A stretch of DNA of 64,000 nt from Desulfobulbaceae bacterium (lineage in GTDB: Bacteria > Desulfobacterota > Desulfobulbia > Desulfobulbales > Desulfobulbaceae), in contig JAMJFO010000012.1 of the NCBI GenBank assembly GCA_023544645.1, positions 1 through 64,000 on the forward strand. The letters run 5' to 3'. A program made the translations under genes and the position numbers. The notes beneath the pieces were generated by a model. That model was not told the origin of the DNA. It saw only the letters and a program-made list of their open reading frames with translations, and did no database searches. Positions 52,163-60,196 of this stretch are shown here, piece after piece; within the stretch, counting starts at the first letter, position 1, and each line of letters begins with the position of its first letter.

Positions 52163-52384
52163 TCATCCGATGAGCCTGACAACCTCGCCATCTTCAGGAA
52201 ACCGGCCCAGCCGTTTTTTGGAAAATACAAGCTGTTTATCAACGCAAACTTCAAAAACACCGCCTGATCCCGCTATCAGCTCGACTTCAAGATCCTGACC
52301 CAGTTCTTTTTTCAACTCGTCCCCCAGACTGGAGGCACGGGGTTCATAATTTCAGTTCCGGCAGTATTCAATTGAGATTTTCAT
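52163..52384 (-). CDS. selW: SelW/Rdx-family selenoprotein (UGA read as selenocysteine)
   Basis: Read with the in-frame TGA at 52352-52354 as selenocysteine, the minus strand encodes 73 residues: MKISIEYC, R-N, Sec11, then NYEPRASSLGDELKKELG, DLEVELIAGSGGVFEV and LVFSKKRLGRFPEDGEV. This is the SelW/Rdx thioredoxin-like family, whose motif is C-x-x-C/U (here C8-x2-Sec11), with GTGGVFEI- and FSKK-type blocks. GAGG stands six bases before the ATG at 52384. Ordinary ORF calling breaks it at the TGA. Its role is redox, with the partner unknown. Downstream of the TGA lies a small hairpin (52322-52342). Confidence 0.82.
52322..52342 (-). promoter_or_regulatory. Candidate SECIS hairpin of selW
   Basis: Beginning 10 bases after the TGA (minus strand), CCCCGTGCCTCCAGTCTGGGG can fold with CCTC pairing with GGGG around loop CAGTCT, or CCCC with GGGG as a larger loop. 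A short apical hairpin at this distance is what bacterial SECIS elements look like, but the stem is weak and SECIS sequences vary. Confidence 0.4.
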
Positions 52385-52551
52385 ATCCATCCTCGGCTTA
52401 TTTTTGTCAGTAGAACAGTAAGCTCATTGTGCATGCAGCAACATCTTATCATATCATGCAGACCATGCAAACCATTGCCTTGAGCAAATCAGACATTTTA
52501 CCCGAGAACAATAAATACGTCCTTTTTGTTTCCAACAATGGACTTACCCGG

Positions 52552-52557
52552 TATAAT
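52552..52557 (+). promoter_or_regulatory. -10 element before gspF
   Basis: A consensus TATAAT stands 57 bases before the ATG of gspF; at 17 bases upstream the -35 reads TTTCCA, which is poor. The rest of the 229-base gap between selW and gspF shows no gene or hairpin. Confidence 0.35.
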
Positions 52558-52613
52558 AAAAAATTAACACTATCCAACTCGCAAACTGACACAGCCTTTC
52601 GATACATTTCACC

Positions 52614-53840
52614 ATGCCTGTTTACGAATACACAGCCCTTGACGACTCAGGAAAAAAACGCAAAGGCATTATTGATGCGGACAGCCTGGCCGCTGCCCGG
52701 CAGAAAATTCGCCATGCCGGCAAGTATCCGGTTGACATCCGGGAATCAACCCCGGTGTCCAAAAAAGAAAAAGAGGGAAAAACCAGTTCGTTCACGTTCA
52801 GACAACGAATCAGTCGACAGGAGATACACGTGGCGACCAGACAGCTGGCAACGCTGCTCAACGCCGGCATTCCCCTAATCCAGGCTTTAAACGGCCTGAT
52901 CGAACAGACCTCGAACCAGGCGCTGAAAAAAGTTGTCGCCCAGCTCAAGGATTCCGTCAACGAAGGGAATTCATTCACCGCCGCGCTTGCCGGTCACCCA
53001 CGTCTCTTCTCCAGGATCTATATCAACATGGTAAAAGCCGGTGAAGCCTCCGGTTCTCTCGATGTCGTACTTGAACAGCTGGCGGATTTCGGTGAAAATC
53101 AGCAGATCATGCGCTCACAGATCAGCGCCGCCCTTATCTACCCGATCATTCTCTCCCTGGTGGGCATTGTTATCCTCACCCTTCTCCTGATTATCGTGGT
53201 GCCGAACATCACCAAGGTTTTTGAAAACTCGCAGCAGGCGCTCCCGCTGCCCACCATTATCCTGATCAACATCAGCGATTTTCTCAGCAGCTACTGGTGG
53301 CTGATCGCCATCGGTCTCGTCGGAATCATTATAGCAATTCGCCAGATTATCCGGCGGCCCAAGGGAAAAATTGTCTGGGACCGCCTGAAACTCACCCTGC
53401 CCCTGCTGGGAGACCTGAACATCAAAATCGCCGCGGCCAGGTTCGGCAGTTCGCTGGGCAGCCTGCTGCAGTCCGGCGTGCCGCTGGTGGCATCGCTGGG
53501 CATCGTCAAGAATATGTTCAACAATGTCCTGATAACCGATGTCATTGATGATGCCACGGAGGAGCTCGAAAAAGGAGGCAACCTGTCAAAAATTCTGCGG
53601 GGAAGCAGATGGTTCCTGCCGATGATGGTACAGATGATCGCAGTGGGTGAGCAGACCGGCACCCTGGAAAAAATGTTGAAAAAAGTGGCGGAAAGTTATG
53701 AAAAGGAGGTTGAGACCAAGATGAAAGCGCTGACTTCCCTGATCGAACCCTTCATGATCCTGCTGATGGGTGTAACCATGCTCTTTATCGTCCTCTCAAT
53801 CCTGCTGCCCATCTTTGAAATGAACCAGCTGATCCGCTGA
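52614..53840 (+). CDS. gspF: Type II secretion inner-membrane platform protein GspF
   Basis: 408 residues with the GspF/PilC layout: an N-terminal segment (YEYTALDDSGKKRKG), two T2SSF domains at about 70-190 and 275-400 and three membrane helices (near 170-195, 220-245, 375-400). It forms the platform contacted by the GspE ATPase. Unlike the other secretion genes it is on the plus strand and converges on gspE with a gap of seven bases. Confidence 0.94.
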   Translation: MPVYEYTALDDSGKKRKGIIDADSLAAARQKIRHAGKYPVDIRESTPVSKKEKEGKTSSFTFRQRISRQEIHVATRQLATLLNAGIPLIQALNGLIEQTSNQALKKVVAQLKDSVNEGNSFTAALAGHPRLFSRIYINMVKAGEASGSLDVVLEQLADFGENQQIMRSQISAALIYPIILSLVGIVILTLLLIIVVPNITKVFENSQQALPLPTIILINISDFLSSYWWLIAIGLVGIIIAIRQIIRRPKGKIVWDRLKLTLPLLGDLNIKIAAARFGSSLGSLLQSGVPLVASLGIVKNMFNNVLITDVIDDATEELEKGGNLSKILRGSRWFLPMMVQMIAVGEQTGTLEKMLKKVAESYEKEVETKMKALTSLIEPFMILLMGVTMLFIVLSILLPIFEMNQLIR

Positions 53841-53847
53841 CAGGCTC

Positions 53848-55533
53848 CTAGGTAACCCTGAATATCTCTTCAAGGGTCGTCAATCCGGCCATGACCTTCT
53901 GCAGCCCGTCCTGGCGCAGAGTCAGCATCTCACCCGACTCCAGGGCCCGGTGCCGTATCTGGTTGGAATCCGAAGTCGTCAGGATATAACTCTTCAGCTC
54001 ATCGGTCATAACCATCAGTTCAAATATACCGATCCGCCCCTGGTAACCGGTATGCAGGCATTCCGCGCACCCCGTGCTCCGGTATAGCGGCCTGTCGCCA
54101 AGATCTTCAGAGGACAGGCCGACCTGGGCCAGATATTCGGGAGACGGGGAGAACGGCTCCATGCAATGTTTGCAGATCTTGCGGACCAGCCGTTGGGCAA
54201 TAATGGCGTTGACCGAAGATGAGACCAGAAATGATTCCACCCCCATGTCAATCAGTCTGGTCACCGCACTTGCCGCATCGTTGGTATGCAGCGTGGAAAA
54301 AACCAGATGGCCGGTCAATGCCGACTGGATGGCAATCTCCGCTGTTTCAAGGTCGCGGATTTCACCGACCAGGATGACATCCGGGTCCTGGCGGACAATG
54401 GTCCGCAGCCCGTTGGCAAAGGTGAGGTCGATCTTGGGATTGACCTGGACCTGGCTGATGCCCTTGATCTGGTATTCCACCGGATCTTCAATGGTAATGA
54501 TATTGATATCCGGTTCGTTGAGAATGCTGAGCGCGGAATACAGGCTTGTTGTCTTACCGCTTCCCGTGGGGCCGGTTACCAGGATAATGCCGTGCGGCGC
54601 CCTGATAAGTTTATGGAAAATCTTCAGGTCCCGTTCGGTCATCCCGAGATCGGTCAGGGACAGCAGGACGTTCGACTTGTCAAGCAGGCGCATGACCACC
54701 CGCTCCCCGAACGATGTCGGCAGGGTTGAAACACGGATATCCACATTCCGATCAGCAATCCGGATCTCGATCCGGCCATCCTGGGGAAGTCTCTTTTCAG
54801 CGATGTCAAGCTTGGCCATGATCTTGATGCGGGATACCAGCTTGGACTTGACGTGTTTGGGCGGCGTATACATATCATAAAGGATGCCGTCAACCCGTTT
54901 GCGGATTTTGACCATGTCCTGATACGGTTCAATATGGATGTCACTTGCATTGTCCCGGACGCCCTGCGAAAGCATCAGGTTGACCAGTTTGATGACCGGC
55001 GCGTCGCTGGTATCATCAAGCAGATCTGCGGTCTCTTCAATCTCCGAAATAATGGCTTCCGGATCTTCAACATCCATGTCCTGCATAACCTGGTCGGCAT
55101 GATCCTGGCTGGTCCTGTCATAGGCGCTGTTGATGGCCTTGAAGATCTCCTCCTGGGGCGCCAGGACGGTTTTCATCCCATCCCATTCCAGAACGTGCTG
55201 CAGGTCATCCACCTGCTGAAAATAGGATGGATCCGCGAGGGCGATGAAAGACTCCCGCGGCGTTGCCACCGGGATCATCTTGAATTTTTTCAGAAAATGG
55301 ATCGGTACCCTTGGCGTAAAAAAAGGATCCGGATTGGGCGGCAGCTCTTTCAAAAGCTCCATGCCGCACTGCCGGCTGCGGGCATCCAGCAGCTCGGTGG
55401 ACGTCAGCGCCTTCTGCTGCACCAGGATCTCGCCCAGTTTTCCGCCTTTATCCTTCTGGACCGCCAGGGCATGTTCAATATTTTCAGGAGCCAGGCCGTA
55501 TGATTCGACCAGGATCTGCCCTAAAAGTTTCAT
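53848..55533 (-). CDS. gspE: Type II secretion ATPase GspE
   Basis: 561 residues. The N-terminal T2SSE-N domain (about 1-140) is followed by the ATPase core with Walker A G321-P-T-G-S-G-K-T-T329, Asp box DASDIHIEPYQD (about 194-205), Walker B VGEIRDLETAEIA and a C-terminal zinc-type tetracysteine (ICKHC and GCAEC, about 455-490). It powers pseudopilus assembly on the cytosolic side. It overlaps the 3' end of gspD by four bases, the coupling expected within an operon. Confidence 0.96.
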   Translation of the reverse strand: MKLLGQILVESYGLAPENIEHALAVQKDKGGKLGEILVQQKALTSTELLDARSRQCGMELLKELPPNPDPFFTPRVPIHFLKKFKMIPVATPRESFIALADPSYFQQVDDLQHVLEWDGMKTVLAPQEEIFKAINSAYDRTSQDHADQVMQDMDVEDPEAIISEIEETADLLDDTSDAPVIKLVNLMLSQGVRDNASDIHIEPYQDMVKIRKRVDGILYDMYTPPKHVKSKLVSRIKIMAKLDIAEKRLPQDGRIEIRIADRNVDIRVSTLPTSFGERVVMRLLDKSNVLLSLTDLGMTERDLKIFHKLIRAPHGIILVTGPTGSGKTTSLYSALSILNEPDINIITIEDPVEYQIKGISQVQVNPKIDLTFANGLRTIVRQDPDVILVGEIRDLETAEIAIQSALTGHLVFSTLHTNDAASAVTRLIDMGVESFLVSSSVNAIIAQRLVRKICKHCMEPFSPSPEYLAQVGLSSEDLGDRPLYRSTGCAECLHTGYQGRIGIFELMVMTDELKSYILTTSDSNQIRHRALESGEMLTLRQDGLQKVMAGLTTLEEIFRVT

Positions 55534-57881
55534 TGAATCGAATCCTGCTTTTGCCGCGGTGGTGGAAAGGTGGACGGCTCGAATTCAAACCCCAGGCGTT
55601 GCAGGTTTCTGGCAGCCAGTTCCTGCACTTCCTGCAGATGCCGGTTCTTTGCTTCAACATCTTCACCATCTTCACGGGGCTGCAATTCTAACACCCGTTT
55701 ATACTGCCTGACGGCATTGGCCGCGTCTCCTTTTTTCTCATTGAGAACCCCCATATTGAGAATGGCCGAGGCATGAAGCGGATCGACCTTCAAGGCCTGG
55801 TCAAAAAACTGCTGCGCCCGGTCCAGATCGTTATTCTGCATGTTGGTGAAACCGATATCGGTCAGCGCCACCGCGTGCTTCTTGTTTTTGACGTTCTGGA
55901 ACTTTCTGTCCGGAATCTGGCTGGAGCCGCTTTTGACATAATCCATGACATCGCGTTTCTCATAATAAATCGAAGCAAGTTCCGCCGGATTTTCAACAAT
56001 ATGCGGGGTGATAAAGATAAAGAGATTGGTCTTTTCACTGAAGGTATTTCTGGTTTTGAACAACCATCCGATCAATGGAATATCGCCAAGCAGCGGCACC
56101 TTGTATTCACCGGCAGAGGAATCCTGGCCGATGATGCCGCCGATAACCACAGTTTCCTCATTGTGCATGACAACGGTCGTTTTTGCCGTCCTCTTGAGGG
56201 TTGTAGGACGGCCGGAGGAATCATTCTGATCCTTGAGCTTGATGACATCAACCCCGATTTCCAGGCGAACCAGATCGGACTGGTTAATCTGGGGCAGGAT
56301 GTTCAGTGAGGTTGCCACGTCTCTGTACTCGTAATTGGTATAATCCTGCTGAGCCGCGGTGGTGTTCTGGCTGGTAATATACGGCACATTCTGCCCCACC
56401 ATGATCTCGGCCTCCTTGTTGTCCGTGGTCAGGATCTGCGGAGTGGCGATAATTTCAACATCCGAGTCGTCCTTGTACGCCTTGAGCACTGCGCTGATAT
56501 TCGGGAAAAACATATTGCCGATCTGGATACCTTGCTTCAGGACGCCGAAAGCAAAACCTGCCGGCATCAAGTACGGATCTCCGGAAACAATATTATTTTC
56601 CCCCTGCAGCTCGGAATATGGTGTATCTCTCGTGCCGCTGAATCCCGTGTACGCTTTGCCGGTGCCATCGTCAAAAAGACCGCCGGTGCCCCATTGCACC
56701 CCGATCTCGAATTGCTTACTGACGCTGACCTCCATGATGAGGGCCTCGATGTAGACCATCCTGCGGGGAATATCCAGCTTCTTTATCACATCTTCCAGCA
56801 CCAGGTACTCATCCCGGGGGCCGGTTATGATCAATGAGTTGGTTTCCACATCGGCCATGACCCTGACATTCTCGGAGATGGGCGGGGCGGAAGCCGCAGC
56901 CGAGGGATCGGTCGGCGAACCTTTGCTTTCCGGCAGACTGGTCAATACCTTGACCATCTCTTCGGCGCTGGCATGCTGCAGGTAATAGACCTGGATCTTG
57001 CCGGTCCCTTTCGGCGCCTCGGTATCGATTTTGGCCAGCAGTTCGCGAACCTTCTGGATATTGTTTTTCGAAGCAAAAACAATGAGAGAGTTGGTGCGCT
57101 CATAGGGTATCAGCTTGATCGTTTCAACCTGCTGTCCCCTGGTGGCGGCGGTCCTGGCAAAAAGCTGGCCCACCGCCTTGGAGATATCGCCTGCTGACGC
57201 ATACTTCAGAGGCAGGACCACCAGCTCTTCACCAACCGAGGGTACGTCCACCACCTCAATGATCTCCAGGAGGCGGTTGATATTGGACTGGAATTCGGTA
57301 ATGATCAGCATGCCGGAATCGCTATGAGCGATGACCACGCTGGTCTTGGACACCAGGGGCGCCAGCAGGCGTTTCATTTCTTCCGGGTCGGAGTGGGCCA
57401 GGGGAACCAGTTGGGTGACCACCTTATCCTCGGGATACATTTCCTGATCCGCCCGGATAGTTTCAATACTCTGGGACCGCGCCTGGACGGAAGGTATGAT
57501 CTTGGTGACCGACCCGCTCGGAACCGTCGTAAAACCATGGACCTCCAGCACTGATTCAAATACCCGGTACGCGTCTTCCTCGGAAATCCTGGTCGGCGAG
57601 ATAATGGTCACCTTTCCCTTGACCGTCCTGTCAACGATAAAATTCTTGCCGGTCAGTTCACTGATATACTTGATGAACAGATTGATATCCACATCATTGA
57701 AATCAATGGTGACAAAGCGCTGGCTCTGGTCCCCCTGCTCCTGCGCCTGAACCGGTGCGGAACAAATAAGGGCAGTCAGAAGACAGCCTGCTGCCAGCAG
57801 GGGAATCACAACTCTGCATAGCGGCCGGAGACCGCATGACCTGCGTAACATTTCCATGGTATGCACTACCTGCTTGTTCAT
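55530..57881 (-). CDS. gspD: Type II secretion secretin GspD with C-terminal TPR extension
   Basis: A 783-residue outer-membrane secretin. A signal peptide (hydrophobic at about 25-45) is followed by the N0-N3 ring domains (about 50-340: VTIDFNDVDINLFIKYISELTGKN-type start, partly written) and the secretin pore domain (about 370-630, ending FIFITPHIV). The last 100 residues carry TPR-like repeats (ALTDIGFTNMQNNDLDRA; ASAILNMGVLNEKKG), an extension not found in standard GspD. The annotated ATG at 57881 has a distant GGGGAG; ATGs at residues 9 and 11 are alternatives. Confidence 0.95.
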   Translation of the reverse strand: MNKQVVHTMEMLRRSCGLRPLCRVVIPLLAAGCLLTALICSAPVQAQEQGDQSQRFVTIDFNDVDINLFIKYISELTGKNFIVDRTVKGKVTIISPTRISEEDAYRVFESVLEVHGFTTVPSGSVTKIIPSVQARSQSIETIRADQEMYPEDKVVTQLVPLAHSDPEEMKRLLAPLVSKTSVVIAHSDSGMLIITEFQSNINRLLEIIEVVDVPSVGEELVVLPLKYASAGDISKAVGQLFARTAATRGQQVETIKLIPYERTNSLIVFASKNNIQKVRELLAKIDTEAPKGTGKIQVYYLQHASAEEMVKVLTSLPESKGSPTDPSAAASAPPISENVRVMADVETNSLIITGPRDEYLVLEDVIKKLDIPRRMVYIEALIMEVSVSKQFEIGVQWGTGGLFDDGTGKAYTGFSGTRDTPYSELQGENNIVSGDPYLMPAGFAFGVLKQGIQIGNMFFPNISAVLKAYKDDSDVEIIATPQILTTDNKEAEIMVGQNVPYITSQNTTAAQQDYTNYEYRDVATSLNILPQINQSDLVRLEIGVDVIKLKDQNDSSGRPTTLKRTAKTTVVMHNEETVVIGGIIGQDSSAGEYKVPLLGDIPLIGWLFKTRNTFSEKTNLFIFITPHIVENPAELASIYYEKRDVMDYVKSGSSQIPDRKFQNVKNKKHAVALTDIGFTNMQNNDLDRAQQFFDQALKVDPLHASAILNMGVLNEKKGDAANAVRQYKRVLELQPREDGEDVEAKNRHLQEVQELAARNLQRLGFEFEPSTFPPPRQKQDSIQ

Positions 57882-57972
57882 ATGATTTCAAGTCTCCCCA
57901 ACAACATCCTGCACGGATCCCCTGATCAATGCCGTTCAATGATGATTGATCCTTTACCGCAGCCGCACTTTC

Positions 57973-58707
57973 CTACGGCTGGTCAATTCCGTTTACCGGA
58001 TTGCCTGGACGGGGCGGCCGCCGAACAGGACGAGGTCTTACTACACGCCGCCTCTGATTCAACGTTGTTGGCGTCGGCACTGACGGTGTTTCCAGCGTTT
58101 CCGAAGATTCCGCCGTTTCCTCCCCCTCCGGCAATTCCTGTAATTCAGCCGATTCCGGCATCTCAATTGATTGCTGCGGTTCCGGCGGTTCCTGATAAAA
58201 ATCCGAGGGAGATGGCTGATAAACGCCGCCGCCGCCCTCCCGGTCTTTGAGAGTCAGCACTTCATCTTTACCGTTGACCGTCAGGACAACCTTTCCCCGT
58301 TCAATTTCCTTGATCATGGCCCCCTGGATGCTGTCCCCGACCTGGTAAATATCCTGTTTCCTCTTTGCGTCATCGGAAATTATCGCCCGCGCGTCACGTT
58401 CAATACCGGAAATGGTTCCCATCAATGAGAGCTTGAGTTTTGTCGGTTCTAGCGGCGCCTGTTCAACGACCTGGGCGTCTTCTTCCTTTTTTTCCACAAC
58501 AGCCTGGAAAATATTGCGCCTGACTATTATTGTATAATCATCCGGCTTTCGCAATATTTCCGTCTTTTCTTCAGGCGGCGGCGCTTGGATTGTCCTGCCG
58601 GCAACACTATCCTGCTGCAGCTTCTCCTCCAGCCGACCATACCAGATCGTGACACCGGCATACAGCAGAATAAAAATGAGAAAAAGTTTAACGAGTATCC
58701 GGACCAC
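57973..58707 (-). CDS. gspC: Type II secretion protein GspC
   Basis: 244 residues. One N-terminal membrane helix (about 5-25) leads to a homology-region domain at about 55-160 (YTIIVRRNIFQAVVE and LSLMGTISGIERDARAIIS), the part that binds GspD. The C-terminal 80 residues are Pro/Glu-rich, then Arg/Pro-rich, with no PDZ domain. It connects the inner-membrane platform to the secretin. The low-complexity end is variable and its boundaries are uncertain. Confidence 0.88.
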   Translation of the reverse strand: MVRILVKLFLIFILLYAGVTIWYGRLEEKLQQDSVAGRTIQAPPPEEKTEILRKPDDYTIIVRRNIFQAVVEKKEEDAQVVEQAPLEPTKLKLSLMGTISGIERDARAIISDDAKRKQDIYQVGDSIQGAMIKEIERGKVVLTVNGKDEVLTLKDREGGGGVYQPSPSDFYQEPPEPQQSIEMPESAELQELPEGEETAESSETLETPSVPTPTTLNQRRRVVRPRPVRRPPRPGNPVNGIDQP

Positions 58708-58709
58708 TG

Positions 58710-59645
58710 TTACCTGCCGCTCCCCTCGATTACGCCGTCAATGGTTCCGGACACCCCCTGGAAACGTATACCGGGCTCAAACAGGGTATCGGAAAGTTGA
58801 AACGTCAATTTATTGTCACGGAGCTGCCCCTTTATCAGCTGCACAACAGCAGGATCCTTCAGGCCGCCCATCAGTTCCGGGCGCGGTTCAAATGAACCGC
58901 TGATATCAAGCCCGCTGCCAAGCAGGTTGTCTGCCAGGTCCACAGTGCCTTCAAAGTCCGCGGCAAAGAGATCCGAATCCACCTTCCCCCGGGTAAGCGT
59001 AACAACGCGGCCTGCAAGGCTCAGCGATGTTATCAGCTGGTTAAATGGAAGATTATTAAGCCCCATAACCGGCTGCAGCAGTTCCAACGACCCGTCCCTG
59101 ACCATCAGATCCGCCTGCAGATCGCCCGACAGGATCTCGGGCAATTCACCTTCATAGCTGAATGAACCGGACAATTTCCCACTGCCGTTGCGGCCCATCT
59201 GCTGCCACATCCCTTCCAGTTCGCTTATCTGCAGGTTGTTGATTTCCCCGTAACACTTCACCCTTGCCTGATCCCTGTCCAGAGACGCTCCGCCGGTGAC
59301 CGTCCCACCCAGGGCTGCCATCCGGTAGGAAACAGGCCATTCCTCCCGCAGACGAGTTATTCCTGTGACATCCGGACGGAGTTTCAATTCGTTGACCTGC
59401 ACAAAAGCGTTCCCACCCTCTTTTCGCTCCACGACTATATCCCGGAGGACAATACTCAGCGGCCATGCAACGCGCAACTCCTCTATTTCCCAGATCAGCG
59501 GAGGACTCAGCCGGTCAAGCTGTCTCTGCAGCCATACCCGCGCGCTCTCTGCCGGAAAAAGGAACCAGAGCAGGAAAAAAAGAACCGCACAGGTATAGAC
59601 GCTGTACCCGAGCGTCGACAATATCCAGTGAACGAACTTTTTCAT
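58710..59645 (-). CDS. gspN: Type II secretion protein GspN
   Basis: A 311-residue inner-membrane protein with an N-terminal helix (about 12-32) and a long beta-rich periplasmic part with AsmA-like strands (WPLSIVLRDIVVERKEGGNAF, partly written, then KLSGSFSYEGELPEILSGDL). GspN is found in a subset of T2SS. The gene lies between gspC and gspM, two bases and eight bases away, on the same strand. Confidence 0.88.
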   Translation of the reverse strand: MKKFVHWILSTLGYSVYTCAVLFFLLWFLFPAESARVWLQRQLDRLSPPLIWEIEELRVAWPLSIVLRDIVVERKEGGNAFVQVNELKLRPDVTGITRLREEWPVSYRMAALGGTVTGGASLDRDQARVKCYGEINNLQISELEGMWQQMGRNGSGKLSGSFSYEGELPEILSGDLQADLMVRDGSLELLQPVMGLNNLPFNQLITSLSLAGRVVTLTRGKVDSDLFAADFEGTVDLADNLLGSGLDISGSFEPRPELMGGLKDPAVVQLIKGQLRDNKLTFQLSDTLFEPGIRFQGVSGTIDGVIEGSGR

Positions 59646-59653
59646 CTCGGCCC

Positions 59654-60196
59654 TTATCTCGCTTCCGCCTCGGGATTGCGATCCAGGCTGACGACCTGGA
59701 TGATGACATCCAGGGTCGCTTTTTCCTTGGTGTTCTCCTGGATGGATATTCTCTGCAACGCCACCACATTTTCCGGGGACTCCACCAGCTGGAGAAAATC
59801 GACCAGCTGTTTGAGACTTACCGCCTGCAGCTTCATCTCCACCAGAATCTCCTTGAACGGTCCGTCAGTGGCAGTTTCAGAAGGTTTCATGTAGGTGATA
59901 TTCTTTTTGACATCACTCCTGGCAGCCATCTGCTCAAGGAACGAAAAAAGACTGAAATCGTTCTGCCGGCGGACAAGCTGATCCAGCAGGGTGTTGGCCT
60001 TGCCGTGCAATTCCCGGTATTGCACCTGCAGTTCCGCCATCTCAACCAGCGCCTTTTCCCGCTCCGCTATCCCCCGCTCAAGGCGGTCACGACTTTCCAT
60101 CAGGGGAAAAATACCAAACTGCAGGAACAGAAAGATCAGCAGAACCACCCCTCCTGCCGCCAGGACTATCCGGTCGCGGGAAGTCAATTTAATCAT
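59654..60196 (-). CDS. gspM: Type II secretion protein GspM
   Basis: A 180-residue bitopic inner-membrane protein. One hydrophobic helix (about 10-28), a coiled coil (about 34-75: DRLERGIAEREKALVEMAELQ, partly written) and a ferredoxin-like periplasmic domain (LFSFLEQMAARSDVK onward). It stabilises GspL in the platform. Its start overlaps the gspL stop by four bases. Confidence 0.88.
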   Translation of the reverse strand: MIKLTSRDRIVLAAGGVVLLIFLFLQFGIFPLMESRDRLERGIAEREKALVEMAELQVQYRELHGKANTLLDQLVRRQNDFSLFSFLEQMAARSDVKKNITYMKPSETATDGPFKEILVEMKLQAVSLKQLVDFLQLVESPENVVALQRISIQENTKEKATLDVIIQVVSLDRNPEAEAR

